This document shows positions 1-12,810 of a DNA stretch of 64,000 bases, piece by piece (the first letter of the stretch is position 1; each line of letters starts with the position of its first letter). The stretch covers positions 17,050,001 through 17,114,000 of the forward strand of contig CM060731.1 in NCBI GenBank assembly GCA_030704615.1. The letters run 5' to 3'. Source of the DNA: Takakia lepidozioides (taxonomy: Eukaryota > Streptophyta > Takakiopsida > Takakiales > Takakiaceae). Both the position numbers and the translations under genes were made by a program. The notes beneath the pieces are model-generated. The model saw only the letters and a program-made list of their open reading frames with translations. It did no database searches and was not told where the DNA came from.

Positions 1-2756
1 ACCTCACAAGTCAAAGCAACAATTATCACGATGAATTTGCAGCTTTTAATTCTAGGGATTGGTATGTTTGTTAGCTACCTTATCGCTTGTGGGTTTGTTA
101 GAGTCGCAGAGGTACTTCATTACTTGTGAGAGGGGTAGGGAGCCAACAGGTGTGTGAATAATTAACCAAGGGGAAGGAGAAGCTTAGCAGCCACAGCCTC
201 TTTGCAATGGAAGGAGGGCTTCATGAGCTACGGTACAAATCTGCCAAGGGTAAAGCAGCCTCTGAAATTGTGAAACTACACCAACTGTGTTGTAATGATG
301 GGGTGGTGTGTTGAACTTACACTTGGAAGATGTTGAGGTTAGGCCTTTGTAAAACATGTGCAATGTCATCAATTTAGGGCTGGGTTTGGTGGCCATCCCT
401 TCTGGATACAGACTTACTCTTATGGAAAGTGCACTGGTTAGGTTTTGATTCTCTGTAGCGTTGTGACTATAGAGCCCGCGCCCAGTCTGGAGGGAGAAGA
501 TATGGGGGACAAACGGAAATATCCAGAATTGCCTGAGCTCAGACAGTAGGGAGTTCTCAATGCAGCAATGGAGCCCACTTGCCAATCCTTTCAGTATGAG
601 GTTGATCCTGGCCTGCTGATTTTCTCAAGAGAGCTGTATTCCATAGCATCAGTCTGACGTGACAATTTTGGAGCCGCGACTTGTAGGCTTGCGCTTCTTG
701 AACCCGGTAAGTTGCAGTGACAGTTTGGATGCTGCAAAGAGCACCTCAAGACATTCAGAAGAACACTCGTGAAAAATTCAGCAGAACATGTTTCCCACTC
801 ACATCAGCATTCAAAGATTATTTGTTTCCAGCTGGGTTCTGTATGGTGTGGTGAAGCTTAGGATGTGGATGGAGGCAGACATTATTCTTGGTATGATGCA
901 GGTTCAGGACCATTTTATATTGTATCAGAGGCAGCTGTAGGTCGCAATTGTTTGCCAGATTCAGTAGGAAAAGTCTTCCAGCACAGCATGGCTGAGAAAT
1001 TCTGCCTGCCAGTTTCATGAGTATACAAAAGAATTAGTGGTGTACTTCTCAACCTACTCAGCCGCAGCTTTGTGATCATTCATTGAAATTCTGAAGGACA
1101 GTTTGCAATGGCCACCTGGGATGTGAAAATTTGACATGCAAGCATTTCATTCTCTCCAGGGTTTGCAACCCAAGTGACTGGGAAGTGTCTCTGAAAATCC
1201 ATGCAATGGAAAACTCAGAAGAAACTTCAGTTACTGTGAGAATCCACTCGCAAATGGACTTGTGGCTTCTGTGTAAAGGTTTTCTTTGTTCACACTTTCA
1301 AGTGAACAAGGACTGGATGGTCAGGAGGTCAGCTCTATTCAAGGGCTAAGATGACTCTTGTGTCTTGACTGTCTGAGTCGTTGTTACAGTATGTCAAGTC
1401 TATATCTGTCTTCCTGAACAAAACCCCTAAAGCATGAATGTTAAGGTGGACTAAAAACCATTACAATGAGCCAGCGATCTTCCCTGTCACTCCAGGTAGC
1501 ACACACCAAGCTCCATACACCAGACAATCTCTGCATGTGGTTCACCAAAGTCAAGCGCGCATTCATCACTGGAGACACACCAAATTATCTAACAGAAGTC
1601 TGTCAGGGCCCCTGACCTGGCCCTCACTCTATGCCACAGACCAAACACACATGTTACAAAATAAAGGAACTCAAATGGGTACAAAATCATATTGATACAA
1701 AGAAAATTCTTACTTCACACAATGTCAGTTCAAAGACCAATTCAACCATATGAGACTGTCCAAACTAAGTCTATCCAATAGTGCATTGCCATCATTTGTA
1801 CACCTACACTCTCTTTCCTTTACAAATCATAACCGCTCTAAGCTGGCTGCACCAGTAAGCGCAGGTGCAACGCATTCTACAGCGCTTTATGTCCTGCCTA
1901 CTGTGATCACCTACTCTTTGTAGGAACAATGAAGGGCTTGCTCCAACGGCTTGAGGCAATATCTTCTCAGCTTCACAATCTCTATGTAGCCTTGGCAGTC
2001 AAAGGCCTCTGCTTTCTGCATTCACATAGCAAAGACAATCTCAGTCATTATTCAGAACACAAAACACCACAGGTACGCCAGAAGACACAAGTTTATCAGA
2101 CCGAATGCTTCACCACCATCTGGAAATATCTAACTCAGATCTGAAGGGCATATTTTCCACCCTACAAAAACAAAGTAACACGACCCAGCCTTCTTGTGAA
2201 TCTGTGAAGATTAGAAGGTTTTATATACGTCCAGATTTTCTACCTGCAGCAGTACAAAAACGACCCTCCGCAGCAGTTCCACGTGTTTACTGGACCAGAG
2301 CAATACGCACCTCTGCGACAATTTGATTATGTACGGACATATCCCGTAAGGTCTCCGCTTGGAGACGTAGAAAGCACTCTCCATCTAAACACCATGGACC
2401 AGACATTGCGATTGAATAGAACTATATCCACTCCAAACAGCAGTTGCCCATTGCTGCTTCTATTATCCACATTAGGATACACGGAAGTAATGAATAAACC
2501 TTTTCAGCAGTATCTTTTGTTGCATGCCTCCACCTCAGTACTGTCAAAAAGGTACTTAAATATATGCACACAATCTCTAATTCGAATTTATGACGAAAGT
2601 GCTGCACTGATCTGGACTTCTAGCCAAGGGCTGTCTATAGCAATCGTTAACTCAAACAATGGCTGCAGCCGGTCTCTACCCCAGGCAGTTGAGTCCTTAT
2701 TTATCCACAGTCTACCTGCTGATAATATAAATAGCCACAACCATAGATTTGACATA
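1..2756. other. Intergenic stretch and kinase 3' flank, nothing recognised
   Basis: No open frame here resembles a known protein, and the open stretches are short. The right end, next to the kinase stop codon, must include the 3' untranslated region of that minus-strand gene. Near 451-500 a short stretch resembles the 3' tail of the non-LTR family found elsewhere in the window, but the match is too short to call. Confidence 0.5.
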
Positions 2757-5700
2757 TTAGACCTGCACTTGCACATGTGACTGTGCATGTGTAGGTCCTT
2801 GAGACTGACCCTGTGCCTTTGGATGTATTGCTGCTGCCATAACCCGCAGTTCACTTGCAATCTCTGAAAAGGAAGGTCTTGACCCCTGGTCTGCTGACCA
2901 GCATCGCTCCATCAGTGATCTCCAAGCTGGGTCACACCAGCTAGGGATCGGAGGGCGTAATGTGTTGTTAACAATGCCTCCTGCATGCTTCCAGTTGTCA
3001 GCACACAACATATTCATTCTCACTCATTGCAAAACCAATGGTTTCAATAAATCTCCAAACATGAATGCTAAGGCTATCGTATTGGTGGGACATACAAGCC
3101 ACCCATCATTGCGATAGCGCATAACTAAAACTTTAGACCTTAACAGAAACAGCTACAAATGAAGTTCTTCACCAACAAATATCAACCCACCTATGATGGC
3201 CCCGTAGTGCATGTTTGCGTATGGTTCCTCCCCTGTAAGAAGCTCCCACATAACTATCCCAAAAGAGAAGACATCAACCTGTGGATCAGTACCAACCACA
3301 AGTAGATTAAGGGCAATAACTTTGGATACAAGTGTGATGCACCATTTTGACAATAATCCTATTGTATGCTTGCATCAACTAATCTTTGTACATCCACTTA
3401 GGGTTACAAAACTTTGTTCTTGCTCTACACCTTCTTGGCCTGTTCCAAGCACTGAAGCTCATACACTTGCCTTCTCTGTGACCATACTGCTGCTACCATT
3501 CAACAGTTCAGGGGCCATCCATGGAAGGGTTCCACGTACACCACCCGACACCATGGTTTGATGTTTCACTTTTGAAAGGCCCAGATCGCCAACCTATAAA
3601 ACAATATCCTTAGTGTCAAGACAAGTGTTGCATAGGAAAATTGTATGCTAAGAAACGGGTATTGCTTCATGCTAGCTTAAAGAATCAAATCATCTGCATG
3701 CCCATTAAGTATGAGATGGCCTGCGACGCCTCTGACTACTTGGATGTCTCAACAAATAGGTATGAGCTAGAGGAACACCAATAACCATAAACACTTAAGT
3801 CAGACTGCACTTCAACATCAGGCTATAAAAAGATAAGGCAGCAGGAGCAATAAAAAAAACCAGAGGCCAATGACAGAATAACCCTCTGAAGACCGGCGGG
3901 TTAACTTAGCCCCTTTGTATGAACAATGACAGAGTCAACCATGCCCAACCCAGATTGCAAATATATCAGAAAAAAATCTAACAAGCAGAAAGTCAGAAAA
4001 TGTACGGCTAGTCAAGTGCATAAGACACCTTGCATATAGGTCGATGTGGATCTCGCATGTTTACGAGCAAATTCTCACACTTCAAGTCAAAATGCACAAT
4101 ATTCTTTCCATGCAAGTACTCCATCCCAAAAGCTGCATCCATTGCTATGAGCAATCGCTTGCGACGGTCGATTGTCCTGTACATGCCAACATATTTCAGC
4201 AAAGTAGTAAGAACAAAGTAGCAGACAACAGTCCTCATACAAAGGCCAAATATGAAAGATAACGGAGAAACTTTTGTGACAGCCTCTCATCTTCAAAATC
4301 TAATTTATGATTCTTCTCAATTATCACTGTCACTCTCCCACAGGGCACTAACAGTAGTCTAGCAACTTCTATGTGTGAGCACACCTGTCTTTCTTCTGCA
4401 AAACCTGCTTCAGAGATCCATTCACCATATACTCGGTCACAGTTGCTAATGTTCCACCAGGCCCATCACGTACTACACCATAAAATGCCACGACATTTGG
4501 GTGATGCAACTGGCCAAGAGTGCAGGCCTCCTTCCAGAAATCAGCTATCTGTTCACAGAACCCACAACGGCTCAGCTTCCAGGCTTTGCAAAACATGTCA
4601 ACATGTCCACCTCCCAATCAGTTTGAAAACTACGAAAGAAATGGTTAAAAGGTGAACATACCAGGCGCTCTTGCTCCGATGGTCGTCCAGCAAAGCAGCT
4701 TGCTTTGATCCGCTTGATGGCAACATCTGAGCCTCGCCACTTTCCATGATACACAGTTCCAAAAGTACCCGAACCCAGCTCCCGCATTTCTTCGAGATCG
4801 GCGTTTTTAATAGTCTGCAAAACCCTCCATGATTAAGGCTTCTTGAAACCTGGTGCATTATTTCCAACAAGATAACCTAGACATACCACTTAGCCTGAAG
4901 TGCTTGCATGTGAAGTAGAAAAGTCAATTAGCCAATCACCTGCAAACCACGAGAAATAGCTTCTGCTTCAGCATCAGAGGCAGTCATCCCAGAATTGCTG
5001 CCCTTCTTGACCTCCTCATTGGGAGAATCGTCAACTCCATTGTTCACATCCTGCATTACAAAGCACAGAATTTAAGAAGTCTGCCCAGCACAAGATACTG
5101 TGACTTGTCACGAGTTGAATGCATCACTTATACGTACAAATATAAGCAGCCTTACCTCAGTTGCAGTTTCGATTGTCAGTATCTCCTCCATGGCTTCCCT
5201 TGGTGGATCTGCTCCTGAATCCTTCTCCTTGGAAAGAGATTCGTGAACAGCAACTTCCTCTTCACCTGCCTTCATGTCAGTAAGGTCCGTCTCCCAATTT
5301 GTCATGCCAAAAGTGGGTGCCGACACAAGTGGAGGGTGAGAGATAGAGGTGCTCACACCCTGGGAAACACGCTTCCATTCTTCCTTCTCATCCTCCTTCA
5401 TCTCACTGTGTGTCTTCTCCATTCCACTTAGATCCTGTGAAGCATTTCCAAGAACTGAAGAAGCCATGTCCTCAGCAAGGTGACCAGTTGCAGAAAGCTG
5501 TGATAACAATTTACTATTATTCTCAACATTAACTGAGGTAGCCTGCCTACCAGCCGATCCAGTGTTCTCCCCCTCCAGACTTGATATCGTTGCTCCGGAG
5601 GTCCGTTGCACTGCAGTTGCCGGCTTGAACACAGATAAATGCTCAGAGGATGTTGAAACAGCAGTTGTGCTTGTGTACAAGCTGGAAGGGGGCATGGTGG

Positions 5701-8700
5701 ATGAGAGAGTACATGATCCAGTGGACACCTTGGACAAGGGAGTAACAATCATACTTGGAATCCCTTTACTTGAAGCCTGTCCATGACCTGTTGGCAGTGA
5801 AAGTTGACTGCTGCTGGGTTGTCCATCGTTCAGTAGCATGCTCTGGAGAGCATAAACAGTTGGGCTGATATCCCCATCGGTCATGCTGTCCATTTCGTGC
5901 GTGCCAATTGAACCTGTATGTAAACCATGCATTCCATTGAGTGCCTCCTCCTCCTGAGCGACAATATTATTCCCACTTGAAGGCCTACTCAGATTGCCCT
6001 TTCCCACACTTGAAAAATTCTGAATACGCTCTGAGCTCCCAAACAGATCCCGGACCTGCCCAATTCCCTCAACCCTCGCATCATCTGAACCAATTACCCC
6101 ACTCCAGCGTAAATCTGCACTGCTGGGAAGCTCAGCATTTCCCACTCTCATGCCAGGTGCATATGAAGGCATTTGAGAAGCCATTTGATTGAAGGCACCG
6201 GTTGCTGCCCTATCTTCCATGAGGCGTTGCGTTCCAGAAGACAATTGAGTACTTGCATTCATAACAGAAGACATGGTGTGCACACCAGGATCTAGGAACG
6301 TTGCGGTCCTCAAATCCTGTGAATTTGCTCCAGATCTTGAAGCAGGCACCGGTGTAAAGTAGTCCACTTCATTTGACCTTCCCATGTACTGGGGGCCCTT
6401 AGAGCCATCCACAATTGGTCTACCAAGAGCCGATGAGTACCCCGCTAAAGTAGTGGACTGGGGTATACTAGGTCTCAGATGATGACTGCTATTTCCCAAT
6501 GAATCAAGCCACTCACCCTTTCGATGCAAGAAAGTCTCTCCTAAGCTTGAAGCAAGAAGGGCATCTGAATCTTCTGGCAGGTGAGGATAGCTCCCAGCTG
6601 GTGCTTCCAAGTGGTGGGTGGCACCCAACTCACCACTCGTGTCATTGTCTAGGTGCTCAGGCTGCCCTGGCCTTCCTCTCCCAATCCTTCCGTCCTCCCC
6701 ATCACGCCCCCGCTGTTGCAAAACCCAATCTGTCACTTTCTCTTGCCTCTCTTGATAACGAGAATGTACTGACAGCTGCTCAATAGGAGGCATCAACTGG
6801 TCCTGATATTCTGACCTAAAATTGAAATGCTGAGGATGGAAATGCCCGGCCTTTAGCTGGGTATCCTTCCCCTGCTGCAACGGGTGGCGTCTTCCTTCAG
6901 AACCATCATGATGATCCTGATATCCAATGATGCCCTCCTGAAATGGATTTAGGCCCATGTACTGAGGTAGCTGAGACCTTGTCCCACTTTCCGCGTACTG
7001 ATTTTGAGGGAGTGAACTTGCCTCATACATGACTTGTTCGTGTAACAAAGGATCTGAACTTGCAAGAGTCTGCAGCTGTGGTCGCATCAATCTCTCTTCC
7101 ATGTGAGGCAGATGATCACGATACCGAGGAGGAGAGTTAGACGGCCGGAAAGACCTACTTGGTGGATCACTGTAAGGCACTCTTCTTCCATACGGCTGGT
7201 CCAAATATGTTGGTCCAGTGTAACCCCGATGCACTTGCACCTGTTGCTGCCCTCCCAAATGTCTTCCTGACATATCCCTGTAGCTCAACCTTGGAGAGGA
7301 TGGGGCAGAACCAGCACCACTATGATATGAGGCAGCCTGTGCAGAACCAATCTGAGGTGCGATTGTATGAGCCGATACCGATCGATGCATGAACTGTGAA
7401 CTGCCAAAAGCCTCCTCTTGAAGCTGCTGCTGCTCAGCTTGCCGATAAACCGCCTCATGGCCACTAGCTGCCTGTGAGGGCCCAGTTCGGAAATGTAGAG
7501 GCTGGGGCTGCTGCTGAAAGGTCTGCTGCTGCTGTGCAACTCCTGCAGGCTGGAGCACCAGATCGGAGGAAGGCTGCAACAGCAGATCTACCCTTCTGTA
7601 GCCATCTGGCTGCGTTTCCAGGGAGTGCTGCCAACCAGACTGTGGCAGTTGCTGCTGAAGAACAAGTCGCTTTGGAAGATCCAGCTGGGGCAGCCCTAAA
7701 TCTGGCACCTGCTGGGTGTCTGGCCTGGTCGATGTACTGTCCATGAGTTGATCTGGCAGCCGTATGAGCTTGCCGTGTGAGTGCACACGGGGCATCCTCC
7801 CCTCAGCCGGGCGCCACGGTTCATCCCGTAGAGCGTGTTCCTGATGACTGACTAATGGCACTCCCTCATGTTGGGCCTTTGAAGGAGAATCTGGAGCCCT
7901 CCTGGGCTCATTGCTTCGATAAAGAAGCTCATGCTGTTGATTAATGGAAGCTGACACAGGAGCCCCATAGTTGTCCACATCTTGATACGTCCCCTCCGAG
8001 TGGATTACATTGTACGAGTGTCCACTCCCGTGTCCACTCACCTTGCCATGCTGATCTTGGAGAAACTGAAGGTGAAGCTCAGGCACAATTGCCTGCTTTG
8101 CAGGTCGTGGAAGGAGAGGAGGAGATGAAGGAGCAGATGATGGGGCCGAGGGCATGTTGGACTTTGTTTGAATAGAAGGCACAACTAAAGGGATTGAGGA
8201 TACAGGTAAAGCAACTGGCACATGTTGTATCAAAGACGCAACATCCTGAGATATCTGAGGCGCCAACAATGCAACAGGTACTGAATCTTGGACTCGAGGG
8301 GTGCCCCACTGATCCACCATGTCAAGCCCAATCAAATTGTCCAGATGCAATGGCGCAAGACCAACTCCTCCAATCTCAGACTGCTTCCTCGACCCTGTCT
8401 CTGGGATACCATTCACAGCGTCCACATATCGCTGCTCAGAATTCCTCTGGTCTCCTACAGAATCATTCAGGTGGGTAACATCGTACTCCACAGCAGAAAA
8501 GAGAAAGACTCGAAGCCTTGAGGAGCCATCACATGCTTCAAGCTTGTCATATTCCTCCATCATGTTCTCTAGGTCCTCATCTGATGAAACAGAAACCAAG
8601 GCATCAAGATCCTCATCGGGCAGCTGGTACTTGATGGTAAGGGCTTGCCCATAGAATTCTGTCATTTTGTACATGAGCTCGGAGTAGTGGATGTATCGAT

Positions 8701-9519
8701 TAACCGTAATTATGCGGGTCTCGCCCCCAACATACCGCAGCCTGCCATCACCTGGCCTTGGCAGAATCTTACCACCATAGCTGCACATAAACTTCACCCG
8801 AGGACAGGGGAAATCTTCGGATGGGGTGGACATGTGATCTGGAGGCACTGATCCCATCCCGCACAGGAAACAGCCCAATGAGAAACTGACTAGCATAAAA
8901 CAATAGATGCTAAACAGGAATCACAGAACACACATAAAAGAAGTTTGCTTTGGACATACGTTTAGGCTGTCTACACCCATGGGCTATCTAGCCCACACGG
9001 CCTACATCCAACAGACGACATGGTATTGAGATAAAACTGCACCACCTCCAAGACTTTGGCTCAAACATCTCTGTGTCTATCAGGGCTGCCCTCACCTTCG
9101 TCCATGCTCACCGGCCCCGCTGCCATTGACTGCCCAACTGAAGCTCCTCCCAGCGTCCTCCGCTTTGAATGTGTAACGGGTGATCCCTCCTGGATTAAAT
9201 CTGGCACATTCTCATCATCTGACAATACAAGTGACTCCGACACATGGATTCCCGTTCTCAACTTTTGGAAGAAGGGATGTACATCTGACGGTGGATGCGA
9301 GGAGTCTCCACCAGACAAACTCTCAATTGATGACAAAGATCCTTCGGAAGTACACTGCCATGCTATGACTGGATGGCGACTCTGGGGTCCGTTCTCAAAC
9401 ACACTCTTTGCCTTCTGCTCCATTGATGAAGACCTCAGGTAGAGATCCCCGGAAATTTCAAGGATATCCCCTCCTGGACGAGCATTTACTCCTCCCTGAA
9501 CAATTGCGGGAACTATCAT
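2757..9519 (-). CDS. PB1-domain Raf-like MAPKKK (plant B4 subgroup type), 9 exons, 1708 aa
   Basis: Predicted Ser/Thr protein kinase of the plant Raf-like MAPKKK family. Coding exons in transcript order: 9519-9096, 8847-5156, 5050-4940, 4814-4662, 4548-4385, 4176-4029, 3593-3471, 3278-3191, 2980-2757; total 5127 nt. A PB1 domain lies at about residues 158-245 (begins [11 protein letters not shown], with the acidic run [17 protein letters not shown]). A Gln/Ser/Pro-rich linker of over 1100 residues follows, all in one exon. The kinase domain is about 1420-1690: Gly loop GSGTFG (1423-1428), Lys1443, HFDLKCEN (1543-1550) and GDLGLSK in place of DFG. HFD and DLG are usual in this subgroup. [11 protein letters not shown] follows. 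In Arabidopsis, B4 Rafs activate SnRK2 kinases in osmotic stress; the same role here is inference. Intron 7 has a GC donor. The ATG at 9519 is the first of the first coding exon; further 5' exons are possible. Confidence 0.95.
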
Positions 9520-10414
9520 TGCTGGTTTATAATCATCCCAAAACTCTTCTGTATAACAGCTCTACGATTTCCACGGCCGCCTATATTGTTGTACCTTCCC
9601 CTCCACCAGCCAGAACCTTTCCAAATTCGAGCATCTCCCTAGCGCAAAATCCAATACGAGTGGTAAAGACCCGGGCTATCGGGATAGTCCGAGACAGAAG
9701 ATCGTCATTATCCAGTCAAAAATTACAAAATGGTAGTCGCTCGGCGGGTGAAAAGGGGGAAAAAAAAAAAATCAAGTCCCCAGACAAGTGCAACGCCTGA
9801 ATGATCAAACCCTGAAATGCTGCCAAATTTCCGTGTGCTATATAAAAACGAAAGCAATCACGTGGATAACCATAGCTGAAGAATCAAAATCCGAGAAGGC
9901 ACTCTCCACAACTACAGACAACTCCAGGCACACAACCTCTAAGATCACCAACAAAAAAAGTTCGATCTGTGCCCCCTACAAGATACACCTGCAGAAAAGA
10001 AGATAAAAACAAAACACAAACTTTCAAGCCAGGCACCAATTCCTCACACTCCCCTCTCTACATCCATCTCAACACAAAAAACTCAGATACTAATTCCCCC
10101 AAACGCCTCCCAACCCGCGCCACAAAAAGATAGAACACGCACACACCACACTTGCCACCCAAGGTTCGCAAGGTTAATCACAGGAGAGGATAGAGACGGG
10201 GATTCCAAAACCACGGCTCCACTCAACGACGCAAGCGCTTCTGATTGAAGGAGCTCGTCAGTGGTCACACCCTAAATTTTACCACGCACTCTAGCGCGCG
10301 TATGCAAGATCAAGCGGGCCCGACACATTTGGCCCACACCAATGTCATCACCCCCGCCGACCCCCTAGAATATGCCACCCCTTCCATCCCCTCCCCCTTT
10401 CTTTACTCCCTTTA

Positions 10415-10451
<37 letters not shown>

Positions 10452-11618
10452 CTTGTCTCGTTCTCCTGGCTATCCCTCTCACCGCCTCCCTCTCTCCCTG
10501 TCTCGCAGGGCCTTGCTTGCCCTGCCTCTCATGCAGTGCGAGGCAGGCACGGCACGGGTGCGTGGCGCCCCCGCCCCGCTCTGCCTCCCTCCGTCTCCCT
10601 CGCTCGCTCCACATCCCCGCAATCCACTTGCTCCGTTCATTCCCGCCCTCCCACACGTGTGCGCTCTTTTCACGTCAGGCGGAATTTCCTCCTCTTCGGT
10701 TTCTTTTGTGGATGAACGTGGGATGATATCGAGTACCGAAACCGGGTCGGAAAACTGCGGCGAGCCGCCCGCCGCATCGACGACAGTGGCATCTCCAGGA
10801 GAATGAGAACAGGATCTTCAGATAAAGGAACAATAACAGTTAATGAATATTAGTAATTATAGCATGATATTCTTTTGTCTCTGGAACTGGCAGCCCTAAA
10901 GTGCCAGCTACTGCAGAACGGTTTCCGTGACTTGGCAGGCGGGGTGGGCGGCATCTGGGGGGGGGCACCGTTGGGTGCGATACCGACCCTAGAATGGTGG
11001 CAGGAAACCCTAATAAAGCAGTTGGTGCTGTCGGGACTAAGGGACTGTGCAGCGGCTAAGTTACTGCACAGTTGCTTTATGGTTGTGCGAGAAGTCTGGA
11101 GGGACAAGAGGAGTTTGGAGCGCAATCACGCAGGGGCGGTAGCGTGCGCTTCGGTTGTCTCTGGCGTGATTTCGACGATGCTCGCTTCATGCGGAGGGAA
11201 TTTGACTGGCATTTAATTGGAGTTGCAAGCTGCTCCTTGGGGTAGGTAGTGCGTTCTGTGTGTTGAAGTAAGTGGGACGTAGTGATGACAATGTTCGTGG
11301 CTCTGATGTTTTTGTTGTGGATTGGTGGAAGGATCTACGTGACATGTACCTCAGCTCCTCGCAAGTGGTAGATGAAAAGCGTTCTCTGTATACGGACCGG
11401 AGGAGACGTAGGTATATCGTCTTCGCACTCGGCGTGTAATGCCGTATACTTCTTGCCAGCAGTGTTTGTGTGTTTGGTTTCTTGCCTGCCCTAGCTATTA
11501 GGAAGTTGCGGCCGGTTGAGTATCCCTTGGACGCCTTGCAAGAGCGGCAGCGTAATTGTTCGTAATTGTTCGTCTACTGTTTGTCAGGGCCGTGCTTGTC
11601 AGGGTCCTGCCTTGCTGA
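9520..11618. other. Kinase 5' flank / presumed promoter region, no gene
   Basis: This is the upstream flank of the minus-strand kinase gene, which should be transcribed leftward from here. It contains a pure CT run (annotated separately) and a GC-rich block at about 10500-10660, typical of a promoter or CpG-rich 5' region. Open frames here are low-complexity (Ser/Pro or Arg/Gly) and are not convincing genes. From 10800 to 11618 I see nothing recognisable. Confidence 0.45.
10419..10450. repeat. CT dinucleotide microsatellite
   Basis: An almost perfect (CT)n tract, GA on the minus strand, lies about 900 bp upstream of the kinase start codon. GA/CT tracts are common in plant 5' untranslated regions and promoters and can bind GAGA-binding factors. 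That role is inference from position. Confidence 0.8.
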
Positions 11619-11878
11619 GTGCCTAACTTTGATTCAAAGATCACCGATTCAGGAACTGGACTGCCAACACAAAATTAGATTCCTCACCAACTAGATTCCA
11701 AGTGCCTAACTTTGATTCAAACAGTTGTCATTTGGCTAAAGATCACCGATTCAGGAACTGGACCACCAACTAGATTCCAAGTGCCTAACTTTGATTCAAA
11801 CAGTTGTCAATTGGCTAAAGATCACCGATTCAGGAACTGGACTGCCAAAACAAAATTAGATTCCTCACCAACTAACCA
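11619..11878. repeat. Tandem repeat, three ~80-bp units
   Basis: Three direct copies of a unit beginning GTGCCTAACTTTGATTCAAA start at 11619, 11702 and 11781 (spacing 83 and 79 bp). Each continues into AGATCACCGATTCAGGAACTGGAC. The first and third share a longer tail (ACAAAATTAGATTCCTCACCAACTA) that the middle one lacks. The copies are nearly identical, so the array is young. Confidence 0.9.
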
Positions 11879-12485
11879 CATGAAAACAGATGTTTTATTA
11901 CAGTCTCAACATTTTGACATAAGACATGAAAACATGAACTTGTCTGCACTTTTCTGCGATCTAGATCAGCCAGAATCTGTTGAGATATGCAGACTAGCAT
12001 CACATAGCACAAATTCCCTCTCATTGATGCCACGCCACTCCCAAAAGCTGCTGATACACCCAACATAGACAAACATCAATCAGCACTATCATACCAGCTT
12101 AAACGGTGTTGAAATATGTGACCTTGTCCTCCTTGAGTTGCAGCAAAGGACATCCTGCTTGTATATCTCACAAAACGCTTTGGGCATCATTCCCAATTAC
12201 ATTCTCATCAAATTTGTGCATCTGCAGCTTAGTGCACTCTACCAGAGTAGACTAACATCCTCTTGAGGTGCCCTAGACATGAAGCATCCATCATGTCTGG
12301 GTAAAAGCAATGTTAATACTTTACACTAGAGAATTATGCATGGAGAGCAGGTAAAAGACAGAAGCCCCATACCTAAGTTGCTGACAGAAGCAAACCAAAG
12401 AATTAGATCCAGTCCTGAGAGCAACATCTTCAATGCCCACTCCACTTGCAAATGTAACAGAGTCAGCCAATTTCAGCTCACAGAG
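11879..12485 (-). pseudogene. Duplicated 3' end of the RCC1 gene (partial copy)
   Basis: This stretch is a diverged copy of 21640-22383, which holds the RCC1 gene's 3' flank, last exon, last intron and the end of exon 7. In 12379-12483 the minus strand still encodes LCELKLADSVTFAS and EDVALRTGS in frame, and the splice donor AACTTAG/GTATGGG is kept. Similarity stops abruptly at CAGCTCACAGAGCT, with no upstream RCC1 exons. The last exon has changed (it reads RHDGCFMS in place of RHGVIHT), and small indels separate the copies. It has no start codon, so it should be a non-functional segmental duplicate placed downstream of the TPX2-family gene. Confidence 0.85.
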
Positions 12486-12810
12486 CTACACTGCGGCACT
12501 GTGGCTGCATAGTGGACCTTCTTGATTGTGCCCCGCACTTGGATGACCTATAGAACTGAACTTGTAACTTATCTTTTTATTTAAAGGGGAACGGAGACCC
12601 GTTAATAAAATGACGCGAGGAAAAACTAACCTTGCAAGAGCCATGAGCATAGAGAGGGGGGGTGGGGGGGACACCACCCAAGGCCATACCCGGCTGGCAA
12701 CACGGAGTATTATTTACAACACCATCAAAATCAACACTATCAAAAATAGAATTGTGTGGTGTCCATGAAGCATCAACATGGATCACTCGCGCTCAATGCA
12801 ATAACTTCTC

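Noticed and set aside
440..585. Possible 3'-end remnant of family A (GTAGCGTTGTGACTATAGAGCCCGCGCCCAGTCTGGAG resembles the element's tail)
   Set aside because: Only about 40 bp are similar and neither flank continues the match; too short to separate from chance.
10245..10806. Overlapping Ser/Pro-rich open frames on both strands near the CT repeat
   Set aside because: Produced by the CT microsatellite and GC-rich promoter-like DNA; no conserved motif.
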